Shown here in pieces: positions 9,359 through 18,324 of a stretch of 64,000 nt of DNA. This stretch comes from Kitasatospora cinereorecta (GTDB lineage: Bacteria > Actinomycetota > Actinomycetes > Streptomycetales > Streptomycetaceae). Both the position numbers and the translations under genes were made by a program. Position 1 is the first letter of the stretch. The number at the start of each line of letters is the position of its first letter. The notes beneath the pieces are model-generated. The model had not been told where the DNA came from, did not search any database, and worked only from the letters and a program-made list of their open reading frames with translations. The stretch spans positions 462,001-526,000 of the forward strand of contig NZ_JAMZDX010000001.1 in the NCBI RefSeq assembly GCF_024172095.1, in the 5' to 3' direction.

Positions 9359-9540
9359 GGCAAGCGTCAAGGACCCCGCTGCGGGCTTAGGGGTCGTTTA
9401 AGGAAGCGGAGACCGTTCCGTATCCGTACGCGGACTGTGACAACCTCGGTACCTGCGGCTTTACCGTGCTTCACGCGGCGGGAGTAGGCTGCGCCGGGGG
9501 AGTTCGCACCCGGAGATGAGCACGGAGGGGCCGTACAACC

Positions 9541-10335
9541 ATGGGTCTGCGCGATGTGGTCGAGCGCACGCCGGGTCTTCGCACCCTGCTGGACAACGCG
9601 TACCGGCTCTACGGCCGCCGGGTCGAGGTCCACCTCAACAACACTCCGCGCCACATCGGCGTGATCCTCGACGGCAACCGCCGCTGGGCCAAGGCCACCG
9701 GCGGCACCACCGCGTACGGCCACCAGCGCGGTGCCGACAAGATCAGCGAGTTCCTCGGCTGGTGCGACGAGACCCACGTCCGGGTCGTCACCCTCTGGAT
9801 GCTCTCCACCGACAACCTCTCCCGGCCCGCCGAGGAACTGGTCCCGCTGCTCGGGATCATCGAGGACGCGGTCCGCGGGCTGGCCGCCGCCGGCCGGTGG
9901 AAGGTCAACCCGGTCGGCGCGCTCGACCTGCTGCCCGCCCGCACCTCCGAGGTGCTCAAGGAGGCGGCCGAGGCCACCGCCCACATCCAGGGCATCACCG
10001 TCAACGTCGCGATCGGGTACGGCGGGCGGCGCGAGATCGCCGACGCCGTCCGCTCGCTGCTCCAGGAGCACGCCGGCCGGGGCACCTCGATCGAGCAGCT
10101 GGCCGAGATCCTGGACGTCGAGCACATCGCCGAGCACCTCTACACCAAGGGCCAGCCCGACCCCGACCTGGTCATCCGCACCTCGGGCGAGCAGCGGCTG
10201 TCCGGGTTCCTGCTCTGGCAGAGCGCCCACAGCGAGTTCTACTTCTGCGAGGCCTACTGGCCCGCCTTCCGCAAGGTCGACTTCCTGCGGGCGCTGCGCG
10301 ACTTCCAGGAGCGCAACCGCCGGATGGGCCTGTAG
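9541..10335 (+). CDS. Isoprenyl transferase (cis-prenyltransferase, UppS family)
   Basis: A 264-residue cis-prenyltransferase that condenses isopentenyl diphosphate with an allylic diphosphate. The catalytic Asp is D44 in VILDGNRRWAK. The C-terminal block RTSGEQRLSGFLLWQS followed by HSEFYF is the family signature. Actinomycetes usually carry two such enzymes, a short-chain Z,E-farnesyl synthase and a decaprenyl/undecaprenyl synthase; which this is cannot be told here. A TAGGCT -10 at 9485-9490 would give a leader of about 45 bases. Confidence 0.92.
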   Translation: MGLRDVVERTPGLRTLLDNAYRLYGRRVEVHLNNTPRHIGVILDGNRRWAKATGGTTAYGHQRGADKISEFLGWCDETHVRVVTLWMLSTDNLSRPAEELVPLLGIIEDAVRGLAAAGRWKVNPVGALDLLPARTSEVLKEAAEATAHIQGITVNVAIGYGGRREIADAVRSLLQEHAGRGTSIEQLAEILDVEHIAEHLYTKGQPDPDLVIRTSGEQRLSGFLLWQSAHSEFYFCEAYWPAFRKVDFLRALRDFQERNRRMGL

Positions 10336-10555
10336 AAGCCGGTTCCAGCCCCGGCGGCGGACCGCGGGGGCGGGGGGCGCCGTCGGCGTGCGCTGACGGC
10401 CGGTCAGTGCGGCATACCCGCAGGCCAGCGGCGTGAAACGTTCACCAGTTGTGACCCCGCTGTTCTTCCCTGCGGGCATGCGGTGCGTTTCCACTGGGAA
10501 TAGAACCAGTCAGACCGGTACCCCGGCCACCGGGGCCGCGGGGACCGGTGAGCCG

Positions 10556-10576
10556 CGGATGACGTCGGGTCATCCG
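10556..10576 (+). promoter_or_regulatory. Hairpin just before the phoH ribosome-binding site
   Basis: CGGATGAC and GTCATCCG form a perfect eight-base-pair stem with a five-base loop, ending four bases before GGAGG (10581-10585) and the GTG start at 10590. It could influence initiation or be an operator. The rest of the 10336-10589 gap holds GC-rich inverted sequences near 10380-10401 and no gene. Confidence 0.4.
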
Positions 10577-10589
10577 CTCTGGAGGCCTA

Positions 10590-11918
10590 GTGGTCAGTAC
10601 CAAGAGCCGCCGGACACCAGACCGGCGCACGTACGTTCTCGACACCAGCGTGCTCCTGGCCGATCCGCTGGCCATGACCCGCTTCGAGGAGCACGAGGTC
10701 GTCCTCCCGGTGGTCGTGGTCACCGAGCTGGAGGCCAAGCGCCACCACCCGGAGCTGGGCTACTTCGCCCGCCAGGCCCTGCGGATGCTGGACGACTACC
10801 GCGTCCGGCACGGCCGCCTCGACGAGCCGATCCCGGTCGGGGAGCTCGGCGGCACCATCCGGGTCGAGCTCAACCACTCGGACACCTCGATCCTGCCGGC
10901 CGGCTACCGCGCCGGCGGCGAGGCGGACACCCGGATCCTGGCGGTCGCCCGCAACCTGCAGGCCGAGGGGTACGACGTCACCGTCGTCTCCAAGGACCTG
11001 CCGCTGCGGATCAAGGCGAGCTCGGTCGGCCTGCTGGCCGAGGAGTACCGGGCCGAGCTGGCGATCACCTCGGGCTGGACCGGCATGTCCGAACTGCACG
11101 TCTCCGGCGACCAGGTCGACGCCCTGTTCAACGCCGAGCACGCCGCGGTGGACATCGACGGCGCCGCCGAACTCCCGGTGCACACCGGTCTGGTGCTGCA
11201 CTCGGAGCGCGGCCGGGCGCTCGGCCGGGTCACCCAGGACGGCGGGGTCCGGCTGGTCCGCGGCGACCGGGAGGCGTTCGGCCTGCGCGGCCGCAGCGCC
11301 GAGCAGCGGGTGGCGCTCGACATCCTGCTCGACCCCGAGGTCGGCATCGTGTCGATGGGCGGCCGGGCCGGCACCGGAAAGTCCGCGCTGGCGCTCTGCG
11401 CCGGCCTGGAGGCCGTGCTCGAGCGGCGCCAGCACCGCAAGGTGATGGTGTTCCGCCCGCTGTACGCGGTCGGCGGCCAGGAACTCGGCTACCTGCCCGG
11501 CAGCGAGGCCGAGAAGATGGGCCCGTGGGCGCAGGCGGTCTTCGACACCCTGTCCGCGGTCACCACCCCGGACGTGATCGAGGAGGTGATCTCCCGCGGG
11601 ATGCTGGAGGTCCTGCCGCTCACCCACATCCGCGGGCGTTCGCTGCACGACGCGTTCGTGATCGTCGACGAGGCCCAGTCGCTGGAGCGGAACGTGCTGC
11701 TCACGGTGCTCTCCCGGATCGGCCAGGGCTCGCGGGTGGTGCTCACCCACGACGTGGCCCAGCGGGACAACCTGCGGGTCGGCCGGTACGACGGCGTGGT
11801 CGCGGTGGTGGAGAAGCTGAAGGGGCATCCGCTGTTCGCCCACATCACCCTGACCCGCTCGGAGCGCTCGCCGATCGCCGCGCTGGTCACGGAAATGCTG
11901 GAGGACATCCAGCCCTAA
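10590..11918 (+). CDS. phoH: PIN-PhoH fusion ATPase
   Basis: A 442-residue protein with an N-terminal PIN nuclease domain (about 12-150; acidic D18 and E47) fused to a PhoH ATPase (about 235-442). The Walker A motif is [10 protein letters not shown] (about 255-264) and the Walker B is FVIVDEAQ (about 354-361). In mycobacterial PhoH2 this arrangement is a sequence-specific RNA helicase and RNase; the same role here is inferred. The GTG start has GGAGG at 10581-10585. Confidence 0.93.
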   Translation: MVSTKSRRTPDRRTYVLDTSVLLADPLAMTRFEEHEVVLPVVVVTELEAKRHHPELGYFARQALRMLDDYRVRHGRLDEPIPVGELGGTIRVELNHSDTSILPAGYRAGGEADTRILAVARNLQAEGYDVTVVSKDLPLRIKASSVGLLAEEYRAELAITSGWTGMSELHVSGDQVDALFNAEHAAVDIDGAAELPVHTGLVLHSERGRALGRVTQDGGVRLVRGDREAFGLRGRSAEQRVALDILLDPEVGIVSMGGRAGTGKSALALCAGLEAVLERRQHRKVMVFRPLYAVGGQELGYLPGSEAEKMGPWAQAVFDTLSAVTTPDVIEEVISRGMLEVLPLTHIRGRSLHDAFVIVDEAQSLERNVLLTVLSRIGQGSRVVLTHDVAQRDNLRVGRYDGVVAVVEKLKGHPLFAHITLTRSERSPIAALVTEMLEDIQP

Positions 11919-11934
11919 ACAGGACAGAGTCGGG

Positions 11935-11971
11935 CAAAGGAACCTGCATGCATAGCGTGCAGGTTCCTTTG
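11935..11971 (+). terminator. Hairpin terminator after phoH
   Basis: The arms 11935-11948 and 11958-11971 pair over 14 bases with a nine-base loop, 17 bases after the phoH stop. No long T-run follows, which is normal in streptomycetes. Confidence 0.8.
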
Positions 11972-12320
11972 CTGTCATCACATCTGACTACCTCTTGTCG
12001 GACTGACTGCCAAAGCCCCAGCTCGCAAACTCTGTGAGATGCGCCACGCAACAGGGAATTGCGTAGACACGTCCCCGTGCGGCATGGTGAGGGTTCTGTC
12101 AGGCCCCGCGTACGGCAGAATCGCGCCCGGCAACTCCGGTCGGCGGGCGGACAACTGAACACCGATAGGTCGTACGCCGCTCGATTCACCCACCGCTCCG
12201 AGGCGACTCGGCTCGGAGGCCGAGCCAGTGCCTCCCGCGACCAGAGCTGGGTGGAGGCGAGCGCCAAGGGGTAGATCGCACCCGTACGGTCGCGCATGGG
12301 TGCTGCTGGAAGGAAACCAT
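11972..12320. other. Gene-free leader region before the transglycosylase
   Basis: About 350 bases without a credible ORF. It holds a perfect hairpin at 12210-12226 (GGCTCGG-AGG-CCGAGCC) and several weaker dyads. A long untranslated leader is plausible because related cell-wall hydrolase genes in streptomycetes often have riboswitch leaders, but the conserved blocks of a c-di-AMP riboswitch were not recognised. Confidence 0.35.
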
Positions 12321-12995
12321 GTGACTCGGATCTCGGTCCGGGGAGTCGCTGTCGCCTCCGCCACCGCGGTGACCGCCGTCGGTGCCGTCGTGGGCGCAGC
12401 CTCGGGTAGTGAGGGCAAGACCGTCCAGACGGTCGACGTCGCGAGCGCCACGCTGCTCGCCGACGTACCCACCGGCGCCCAGGCGCAGAACGTCAGCGAC
12501 AGCTTCGCCGCCCAGGCGACCGCGCAGCAGGCATCGGCCGACGCTGCCGCCAAGAAGGCCGCCGAGGAGGCAGCCCGTCAGAAGGCGGCCGCCGACGCCC
12601 AGGCCAAGGCGGACGCGGACAAGGCGGCCAAGGCCGCCGACGACAAGCGCAAGGCCGAAGAGGCCAACCGCTCCGCCGCGCGCAGCGCACTGGCGGCCAT
12701 CAGCCCTGGCTCGGTCCAGGACATGGCGCTCCAGATGATCGGCGACGCCAACCAGTTCCAGTGCTTCTCCCAGATCGTGAAGCGCGAGAGCGGTTGGGAC
12801 TACACCGCCACCAACGCCTCCTCCGGCGCGTACGGCCTCGTCCAGGCGCTGCCCGGCTCCAAGATGGCCTCGGCCGGCGCCGACTGGCGGACCAACCCCG
12901 CCACCCAGATCAAGTGGGGCCTCGGCTACATGAACGACCGCTACGGCAGCCCCTGCGGCGCCTGGTCGTTCTGGCAGGCCCACCACTGGTACTAG
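12321..12995 (+). CDS. Secreted lytic transglycosylase (SLT domain)
   Basis: A 224-residue exported peptidoglycan-cleaving enzyme. After a signal sequence (about 1-30) comes an Ala/Lys/Glu-rich coiled-coil spacer (about 60-120) and a lysozyme-like domain (about 130-224). The catalytic Glu is E156 in KRESGW, followed by SSGAYGLVQALPGSKM. Two cysteines in the domain could form a disulfide. The GTG at 12321 is chosen because GGAAGGA precedes it and the overlapping ATG is followed at once by a stop. It ends before a very strong hairpin. Confidence 0.88.
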   Translation: MTRISVRGVAVASATAVTAVGAVVGAASGSEGKTVQTVDVASATLLADVPTGAQAQNVSDSFAAQATAQQASADAAAKKAAEEAARQKAAADAQAKADADKAAKAADDKRKAEEANRSAARSALAAISPGSVQDMALQMIGDANQFQCFSQIVKRESGWDYTATNASSGAYGLVQALPGSKMASAGADWRTNPATQIKWGLGYMNDRYGSPCGAWSFWQAHHWY

Positions 12996-13034
12996 GCCGA
13001 CCGCCGGTACCGGGCCGCCACTTTGTGAGCGCGC

Positions 13035-13072
13035 CGAAGGCCCCGACCCGTTGCAACGGGTCGGGGCCTTCG
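13035..13072 (+). terminator. Perfect 38-base palindrome terminator
   Basis: The arms 13035-13052 and 13055-13072 are perfectly complementary over 18 bases with a two-base loop, 39 bases after the transglycosylase stop. Confidence 0.9.
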
Positions 13073-13412
13073 TGCTGCCGCGAGACAGCGGCGACGGGGG
13101 GCCGCGCCGCCCGGGCGGCGCTGACCAGTGCGCTCACGGGCGGTGCGGTCCGACTGCGGACGCGGGGAGCCGGAGAGGGTCCTGGTACCTCCGGCCCCGG
13201 CCGGTCCGCTTGCAGTTGGTCCGTATGTACGGCCTCCTCCCCCCTTCCATGGGTCTGAAACCAGCGGCTTCCTCCGGATTCGCCCCGATTCGCCACCCGG
13301 CCGGGCCTCCCCCGGCCACCGGGCCCGTGGCGGCGCCGACCGGCCGGACGGGTAGCGTCGTCCCCGACGGCCGTGGCCCATCCACGGCACAGCAGCCGAA
13401 CGGGGAGCGGTC
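13073..13412. other. Gene-free region
   Basis: About 340 GC-rich bases with no credible coding frame. A TAGCGT -10-like box near 13352 could drive the AI-2E family gene with a leader of about 55 bases. Nothing else was recognised. Confidence 0.4.
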
Positions 13413-14822
13413 ATGCCGGACGAGGCACGGGGCGGGAAGGCCGAGAAGGGCGGAAAGAGCTGGCTCGGCCTGGCCAAGGTCGGGGCCGTGGTGGCCGGAG
13501 CCGTCGCGGCGGTCGAACGCCGCCGCCGCGCCCTCGCCGCCGCCGAGCGCGCCGCCATCCGCTCCGAGATCCTGCACAGCGACGGCCTGCACAGCGACGG
13601 CCTCCCCGGAGACGGGCTGCGCGACCGCGCCCTCCGGGGCGACGGCCCGGGCGTCGAGGAGGCGACCATCCCCGCACCCCGTACACCCCGCACGTCGTTC
13701 CCGCCCGGACAGCCGCTCGGCCGGCCCGCCACCCCGGCCGAAGCCGTCCCGTGGAGCCTGCGGGTCGCCGCCGAGTCGACCTGGCGACTGTTGCTGCTCG
13801 GCGTCGCCCTCTACGTGGTTTTCCGGGTGGTCGACACCCTGCGCCTGGTCGCCTTCGCGGTGCTCGCCGCGCTGCTGATCTCCGCACTGCTGGAGCCCAC
13901 CGTCTCCTGGCTGCGCCGGCACGGAGTCCCGCGCTCGCTCGCCGCGGCCGGCACCTTCCTCAGCGGCGTGGCCGGCATCGGCCTGGTCGGCTGGTTCGTG
14001 GTCTGGCAGGTCTCCGCCAACCTCGACAAGGTCACCGGCCGGGTCCAGGACGGTGTGAAGTCGGTCCGGGACTGGCTCGTCACCGGCCCGCTGCACCTGA
14101 CCCAGCAGCAGATCAACGACTTCGCCAACCAGATCTCCACCGCGATCGGCACCAACTCCGAGCAGATCACCTCGGCCGGCTTCACCGGCGTCACCATCGC
14201 CGTCGAACTGCTCACCGGCGTGGTGCTCACCGCCTTCACCACATTCTTCCTGCTCTACGACGGAGCCAGGATCTGGAGCTGGGTGCTGCGCGGTCTGCCG
14301 CAGCACTCCCGCTACGCGATGGCCGGCGCCGGCCCCAAGGCCTGGACCACGCTGACCGCGTACGTCCGCGGCACCGTCGCGGTGGCCTTCATCGACGCGC
14401 TCTGCATCGGCATCGGGATCCAGCTGTTGGGCGTGCCGATGGCCCTTCCGCTGGCGGTGATCATCTTCCTGGGCGCCTTCGTGCCCCTGGTCGGCGCCCT
14501 GGTCACCGGCACCATCGCGGTGCTGATCGCCCTGGTCGCGGTGGGACCCTTCACCGCGCTGATGACGCTGGTGGTGCTGGTCGCCGTGCAGCAGATCGAG
14601 GGGCACGTGCTGCAACCGCTGATCCTCGGGCGCGCCGTGCGGGTGCACCCGCTGGGCGTGGTGCTGGGCGTGGCCGCCGGGTCCATCGTCGGCGGGATCG
14701 CCGGCGCCATCGTCGCCGTCCCGCTGATCGCCGTCACCAACACCGTGGTCGGCCACCTGCGGCGCCGCAACGCGGCGGGGCTGGAGGTCTTCGAGGCGAT
14801 CGAGGCCGCGCGGGCGAAGTAG
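13413..14822 (+). CDS. AI-2E family transporter
   Basis: A 469-residue membrane protein. Residues 1-110 are a hydrophilic, charged extension; the rest has about eight membrane segments with the family pattern. This includes the region around FLGAFVPLVGALVTGTIAVLI and the late block VQQIEGHVLQPLILGRAV, typical of the PerM/YdiK/TqsA superfamily. The substrate in actinomycetes is unknown and the AI-2E name is only a family label. The ATG follows GGGGAGCGG. Confidence 0.88.
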   Translation: MPDEARGGKAEKGGKSWLGLAKVGAVVAGAVAAVERRRRALAAAERAAIRSEILHSDGLHSDGLPGDGLRDRALRGDGPGVEEATIPAPRTPRTSFPPGQPLGRPATPAEAVPWSLRVAAESTWRLLLLGVALYVVFRVVDTLRLVAFAVLAALLISALLEPTVSWLRRHGVPRSLAAAGTFLSGVAGIGLVGWFVVWQVSANLDKVTGRVQDGVKSVRDWLVTGPLHLTQQQINDFANQISTAIGTNSEQITSAGFTGVTIAVELLTGVVLTAFTTFFLLYDGARIWSWVLRGLPQHSRYAMAGAGPKAWTTLTAYVRGTVAVAFIDALCIGIGIQLLGVPMALPLAVIIFLGAFVPLVGALVTGTIAVLIALVAVGPFTALMTLVVLVAVQQIEGHVLQPLILGRAVRVHPLGVVLGVAAGSIVGGIAGAIVAVPLIAVTNTVVGHLRRRNAAGLEVFEAIEAARAK

Positions 14823-14838
14823 CCGGGGCAACCACTGA

Positions 14839-14912
14839 GGGGCGCGGGGAACCGCGCGCGGCGGAAGAAGCCGAGGTTCGGCTCTTCCACTGCGCGCGGT
14901 TCCCCGCGCCCC
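14839..14912. repeat. Inverted pair of dispersed repeats forming a bidirectional terminator
   Basis: A forward copy at 14839-14858 (GGGGCGCGGGGAACCGCGCG) and an inverted copy at 14893-14912 pair to give a long stem. The 34 bases between them can extend the stem with GAAGAAGCC/GGCTCTTCC. It lies between the convergent transporter and ahpD genes, directly after each stop codon. Confidence 0.8.
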
Positions 14913-14925
14913 TTCAGTACGGCTG

Positions 14926-15456
14926 TTACGCCAGGACGTTCTCGGCGTCGAGGACGGCGGCCACCGCCTGGACCACCGCGGCGATCTTGACCGACGCCTG
15001 GATGACCTCGCGGTCGACGCCCGCCTTCCGCAGGACCGCCTCGTGCGAGTCGAGGCACTGACCGCAGCCGTTGATCGCGGAGACCGCGAAGCACCACAGC
15101 TCGAAGTCGGCCTTGTCCACGCCCGGGTTGCCGATGATGTTCATCCGCAGACCCGCCCGCATGCTGCCGTACTCCTTGTCGGAGAGCAGGTGCAGCGTCC
15201 GGTAGTAGACGTTGTTCATCGCCATGATCGCGGCGGCGCCCTTGGCGGCCTCGTACGCCTCGGGCTTCAGGTTGGCCTTGGCCTCCGGCTCCAGCTCGCG
15301 CAGCACGGCCGCCGAGCGGGTGGCCATCGCGCAGGCCAGGACGGTGCCCCAGAGCTGCTGCTCGGGCAGGTCCGAGTTGCCGATGACCGAGCCCAGGTTG
15401 AGCTTGAGGTCCTTGGCGTACTCGGGAAGCGCGGCCTTCAGTTCGTCCAGCGCCAT
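14926..15456 (-). CDS. ahpD: Alkyl hydroperoxidase AhpD
   Basis: A 176-residue protein of standard AhpD length. The redox centre is [12 protein letters not shown], with C131, C134 and H138 of the CxxC...H motif. AhpD reduces AhpC, linking it to cellular reductants in actinobacteria that lack AhpF. Its start is three bases after the ahpC stop, so the pair is one operon, divergent from oxyR. Confidence 0.95.
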   Translation of the reverse strand: MALDELKAALPEYAKDLKLNLGSVIGNSDLPEQQLWGTVLACAMATRSAAVLRELEPEAKANLKPEAYEAAKGAAAIMAMNNVYYRTLHLLSDKEYGSMRAGLRMNIIGNPGVDKADFELWCFAVSAINGCGQCLDSHEAVLRKAGVDREVIQASVKIAAVVQAVAAVLDAENVLA

Positions 15457-15459
15457 GGG

Positions 15460-16011
15460 TCAGCCCGCCAGCAGGGCCTGGGCGTCCAGGGTCTCGTCGC
15501 CCTTGGTCCAGTTGCACGGGCACAGCTCGTCGGTCTGCAGGGCGTCCAGCACCCGCAGGACCTCCTTGGGGTTACGGCCGACGGAGCCGGCGGTCACCAT
15601 GACGAACTGGATCTCGTTGTTCGGGTCCACGATGAACACCGCGCGCTGGGCGGTGCCGTCGGCCGCCTCGACGCCGCACGCCTGCATCAGCTCGTGCTTG
15701 ACGTCGGCCAGCATCGGGAACGGCAGGTCGCGCAGGTCCTTGTGGTCCTTGCGCCACGCGTGGTGGACGAACTCGCTGTCGCCGGAGACGCCGAGGATCT
15801 GGGCGTCACGGTCGGCGAACTCCTCGTTCAGCTTGCCGAACGCGGCGATCTCGGTCGGGCAGACGAAGGTGAAGTCCATCGGCCAGAAGAAGACGATCTT
15901 CCACTTGCCCTCGTAGGTCTTGTGGTTGATCTGGGCGAACGCGTTCGCGGCGTCGAGGTCGACGCAGGCGTTGAGTTCGAACTCGGGGAACTTGTCACCG
16001 ATCGTGAGCAC
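15460..16011 (-). CDS. ahpC: Peroxiredoxin AhpC
   Basis: A 183-residue 2-Cys peroxiredoxin that reduces hydrogen peroxide and organic peroxides. The peroxidatic Cys51 is in FTFVCPTE, and the C-terminal ELCPCNW carries the resolving cysteines C164/C166. The start is GTG at 16011, preceded by AGGAG at a good distance; the longer frame upstream has no ribosome site. It leads the ahpCD operon and faces oxyR across 122 bases containing a dyad expected to bind OxyR. Confidence 0.96.
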   Translation of the reverse strand: MLTIGDKFPEFELNACVDLDAANAFAQINHKTYEGKWKIVFFWPMDFTFVCPTEIAAFGKLNEEFADRDAQILGVSGDSEFVHHAWRKDHKDLRDLPFPMLADVKHELMQACGVEAADGTAQRAVFIVDPNNEIQFVMVTAGSVGRNPKEVLRVLDALQTDELCPCNWTKGDETLDAQALLAG

Positions 16012-16084
16012 GTTCGCTTCTCCTGGTGTTGAGCGTGAGGGTGGCCGTCCGGATTGCGGACGGATGCCAGCGTTCCACATCGTG

Positions 16085-16139
16085 GACTGATCAGGGAAAT
16101 AGCTACACTCGATGCATCTGATCGGAGAGAGCTATCAGT
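16085..16139. promoter_or_regulatory. Probable OxyR operator and oxyR promoter
   Basis: ACTGAT (16085-16090) and ATAGCT (16099-16104) are mirrored by AGCTATCAGT at 16130-16139, a split dyad in the ahpC-oxyR gap. TACACT at 16104-16109 is a plausible -10 for oxyR. OxyR of streptomycetes is known to control ahpCD and its own gene from this type of gap; the exact contact bases are inferred. Confidence 0.5.
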
Positions 16140-17084
16140 ACTGTTCAGCCCAGGCACCGCACCCCCACCGTCGCCCAGCTCCGCGCCTTCGTCGCCGTCA
16201 CGGAACACCTGCACTTCCGCGAAGCCGCCGCCGCGATCGGCACCAGCCAACCCGCCCTGTCCGGCGCCGTCGCCGCCCTCGAGGAGGCCCTCGGCGCGCA
16301 GCTCGTCGAGCGTACGACGCGCAGAGTCATCATCACCCCGCTCGGCGACCGCGTCGCCGTGCATGCTCGTCGGGTGCTCGCCTCCCTCCACGCACTCACC
16401 GACGAGGTCGAAGCCGCCCGCCGCCCCTTCACCGGCCCGCTGCACCTCGGCGTCATCCCCACCGTCGCGCCCTACCTGCTGCCCGCCGTGCTGCGACTCG
16501 TCCGCGACAGCTACCCCGAACTCGAACTGCACGTCCACGAGGAACGCACCCCCTCCCTGCTCGACGGCCTCGCCGCCGGACGCCTCGACGTCCTGCTGCT
16601 CGCCCTCCCCGCCGGCGGCACCAGCCCCACCCGGGACATCCCGCTGTTCGACGAGGACTTCGTCCTCATCACCCCGCCCGGCCACGAGCTGGACGGGCGC
16701 ACCGACGTACCGCGCGACGTCCTGCTCGACCTCGACGTGCTGCTCCTCGAAGAAGGCCACTGCCTGCGCGACCAGGCACTCGACATCTGCCGCGAAGTCG
16801 GCGCCGAACCCTCCGGCGGCACCACCCGCGCCGCCGGGCTCTCCACCCTCGTCCAGCTCGTCGCCGGCGGTCTCGGCGTCACCCTGCTCCCCGCCACCGC
16901 CCTCGCCGTCGAAGCCGGCCGCACCGACCTCATCACCGCCGTCCACTTCGCCGACCCCGCCCCCGGCCGCCGCATCGGCCTCGCCCACCGCCCCGGCTCC
17001 GCCCGCACCGCCGAGTACGACCGCTTCGCGGCGGCCCTCCGCGAGGCCCTCGGCGGGCTGCCGATCCGCCTCGCTTCCCTGTAG
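16134..17084 (+). CDS. oxyR: Peroxide sensor OxyR (LysR family), start codon unclear
   Basis: A LysR regulator with an N-terminal winged helix (VAQLRAFVAVTEHLHFREAA) and the peroxide-sensing pair in HCLRDQALDIC. It is divergent from ahpCD as in other streptomycetes. The frame is open from the TGA at 16119 to the stop at 17084. It contains no ATG, GTG, TTG or CTG before the conserved helix; the first is CTG at 16209, inside it. ATC at 16134, just after GGAGAG, is the only start-like codon near a ribosome site. Either a rare start, a lost start or a sequence error is possible, so the 5' end is uncertain. Confidence 0.8.
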   Translation: MSTVQPRHRTPTVAQLRAFVAVTEHLHFREAAAAIGTSQPALSGAVAALEEALGAQLVERTTRRVIITPLGDRVAVHARRVLASLHALTDEVEAARRPFTGPLHLGVIPTVAPYLLPAVLRLVRDSYPELELHVHEERTPSLLDGLAAGRLDVLLLALPAGGTSPTRDIPLFDEDFVLITPPGHELDGRTDVPRDVLLDLDVLLLEEGHCLRDQALDICREVGAEPSGGTTRAAGLSTLVQLVAGGLGVTLLPATALAVEAGRTDLITAVHFADPAPGRRIGLAHRPGSARTAEYDRFAAALREALGGLPIRLASL

Positions 17085-17303
17085 GGGCTCGGGGAACCGC
17101 GAGCCGGTGCGCCGGGCGGGGGTGTTCTGCAGGGGCTCGGGGAACTGCGAGGCCGGCCCGGGGGGTGGTGGGCTTCGCGTGGTGCGCCGGCCCCGGGTGG
17201 GGGTTCGGGGGCGGTCGGCGGGTGCGGGTGGTGCGTGGCTGGTCGCGCAGTTCCCCGCGCCCCTGATGGGTTGGCCCGATCCGCAGCAGTTCCCCGCGCC
17301 CCT
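17084..17303. repeat. Cluster of four dispersed repeats after oxyR
   Basis: Two forward copies with CTCG/CGAG arms lie at 17084-17103 and 17132-17151; the first overlaps the last base of the oxyR stop. An inverted copy with CGCG arms is at 17244-17263, and a partial inverted copy lacking one arm is at 17287-17302. The cluster marks the left edge of the ATPase/HNH pair. No gene was seen between 17085 and 17376. Confidence 0.8.
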
Positions 17304-17376
17304 GAGGGGTTGGCCACCTGCCCCGACCGGGCATATGTTCCTCGTTCCTCGGTGATCGAGTCGACGGGGGTGGGCC

Positions 17377-18324
17377 GTGTACGTGTCGCGGATCCGGGTG
17401 TCCGGACTGAAGTGCTTCGGCGGGCCGCGCGAGGTGGATCTGGAGGTGGATCCGGAACCCGGATGGACGGTCCTCGCGGGGCCGAACGGCTCCGGCAAGT
17501 CGACGCTCCTGCACGCCGTCGCCCTCGCCCTCGGCGCCCGCAGTGCCACCCCCGCGTCCCACTGGCTCGCCCCGGGCCACGACGACGCGTGGGCCGAGGC
17601 GTCCCCGGCTCCCCGCTGGCGGCTCTCCGAGTTCTCCGACCCGTCGGCGCAGGCCCGCACCCCGCTCGCCCTCCACCTCGGCGGGGCCCCCGTGGCGCTC
17701 GTCCCGGAACTCCTCCGTGAGGGCATCCTCCCGGACGGCTGGCGGGTCACCGATCCGGTCCGCCACCACGTGGCGCGCGGCGGCCTGGAGGTGCCGCTCG
17801 CCGAACTCGGCGACGGGGTGGCGGCGCTGGCGGTGCTGGTGAGCGAGGTGGCGGGGCGCCCGTCCGGCCCGGTGCTGATCGACGACGTGGAGCGCCACCT
17901 GCACCCGGTGTGGCAGCAGCGCATCGGCGGCTGGCTCACCGAGAGATTCCCGGAGGCGCAGTTCCTGGTGGCCACCCACAGCCCGTACGTGTGCCAGGCG
18001 GCCGACCCGGGGGCGCTGGTCCACCTGCCCGCCGCGGAGAGCGGCCGCCCGCCGTACCGGATCGACGAGGCGGTGCAGCAGCGGATCCTGTACGGCAGCG
18101 GCGACGACGCCGCCGTCTCGGAGCTGTTCGGGCTGCCGAGTTCGTACTCGCCGGCCGCGGAGGCGGAGCGGCGGCTGCTGGTGCGGCTGGAGCGCAAGCT
18201 GTACGCGGGGCTGGCGTCCGACGCCGAACTGGCCGAGTACCGCGAGCTGGGGGCGAAGCTGAACAGTTCGCTCGGGGCGCGCGCGGACGAGGTGGCGGCG
18301 CGGCTGCTCGGCAGAGAGCCGTGA
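17377..18324 (+). CDS. AAA/ABC-type ATPase, PtuA-like (Septu-type defence)
   Basis: A 315-residue SMC/ABC-like ATPase. Walker A is GPNGSGKST (35-43), a signature-like PLAELGDGVAAL follows at 140-151, Walker B is VLIDDVERHLHP (166-177), and ATHSPYV (199-205) holds the switch His. This layout matches COG3950/AAA_21 ATPases such as PtuA. It is shorter than usual and the Walker B catalytic Glu is Asp (D170). Its stop overlaps the GTG of an HNH nuclease gene, the Septu arrangement. Anti-phage function is inferred. Confidence 0.75.
   Translation: MYVSRIRVSGLKCFGGPREVDLEVDPEPGWTVLAGPNGSGKSTLLHAVALALGARSATPASHWLAPGHDDAWAEASPAPRWRLSEFSDPSAQARTPLALHLGGAPVALVPELLREGILPDGWRVTDPVRHHVARGGLEVPLAELGDGVAALAVLVSEVAGRPSGPVLIDDVERHLHPVWQQRIGGWLTERFPEAQFLVATHSPYVCQAADPGALVHLPAAESGRPPYRIDEAVQQRILYGSGDDAAVSELFGLPSSYSPAAEAERRLLVRLERKLYAGLASDAELAEYRELGAKLNSSLGARADEVAARLLGREP

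Noticed and set aside
11972..12320. Possible c-di-AMP (ydaO) riboswitch before the transglycosylase
   Set aside because: The region is a plausible riboswitch position and has a CCCGGCAACTCCGG stretch, but the conserved GGAACC and GGGTGAATC-type blocks were not found. An Infernal search with RF00379 would decide.
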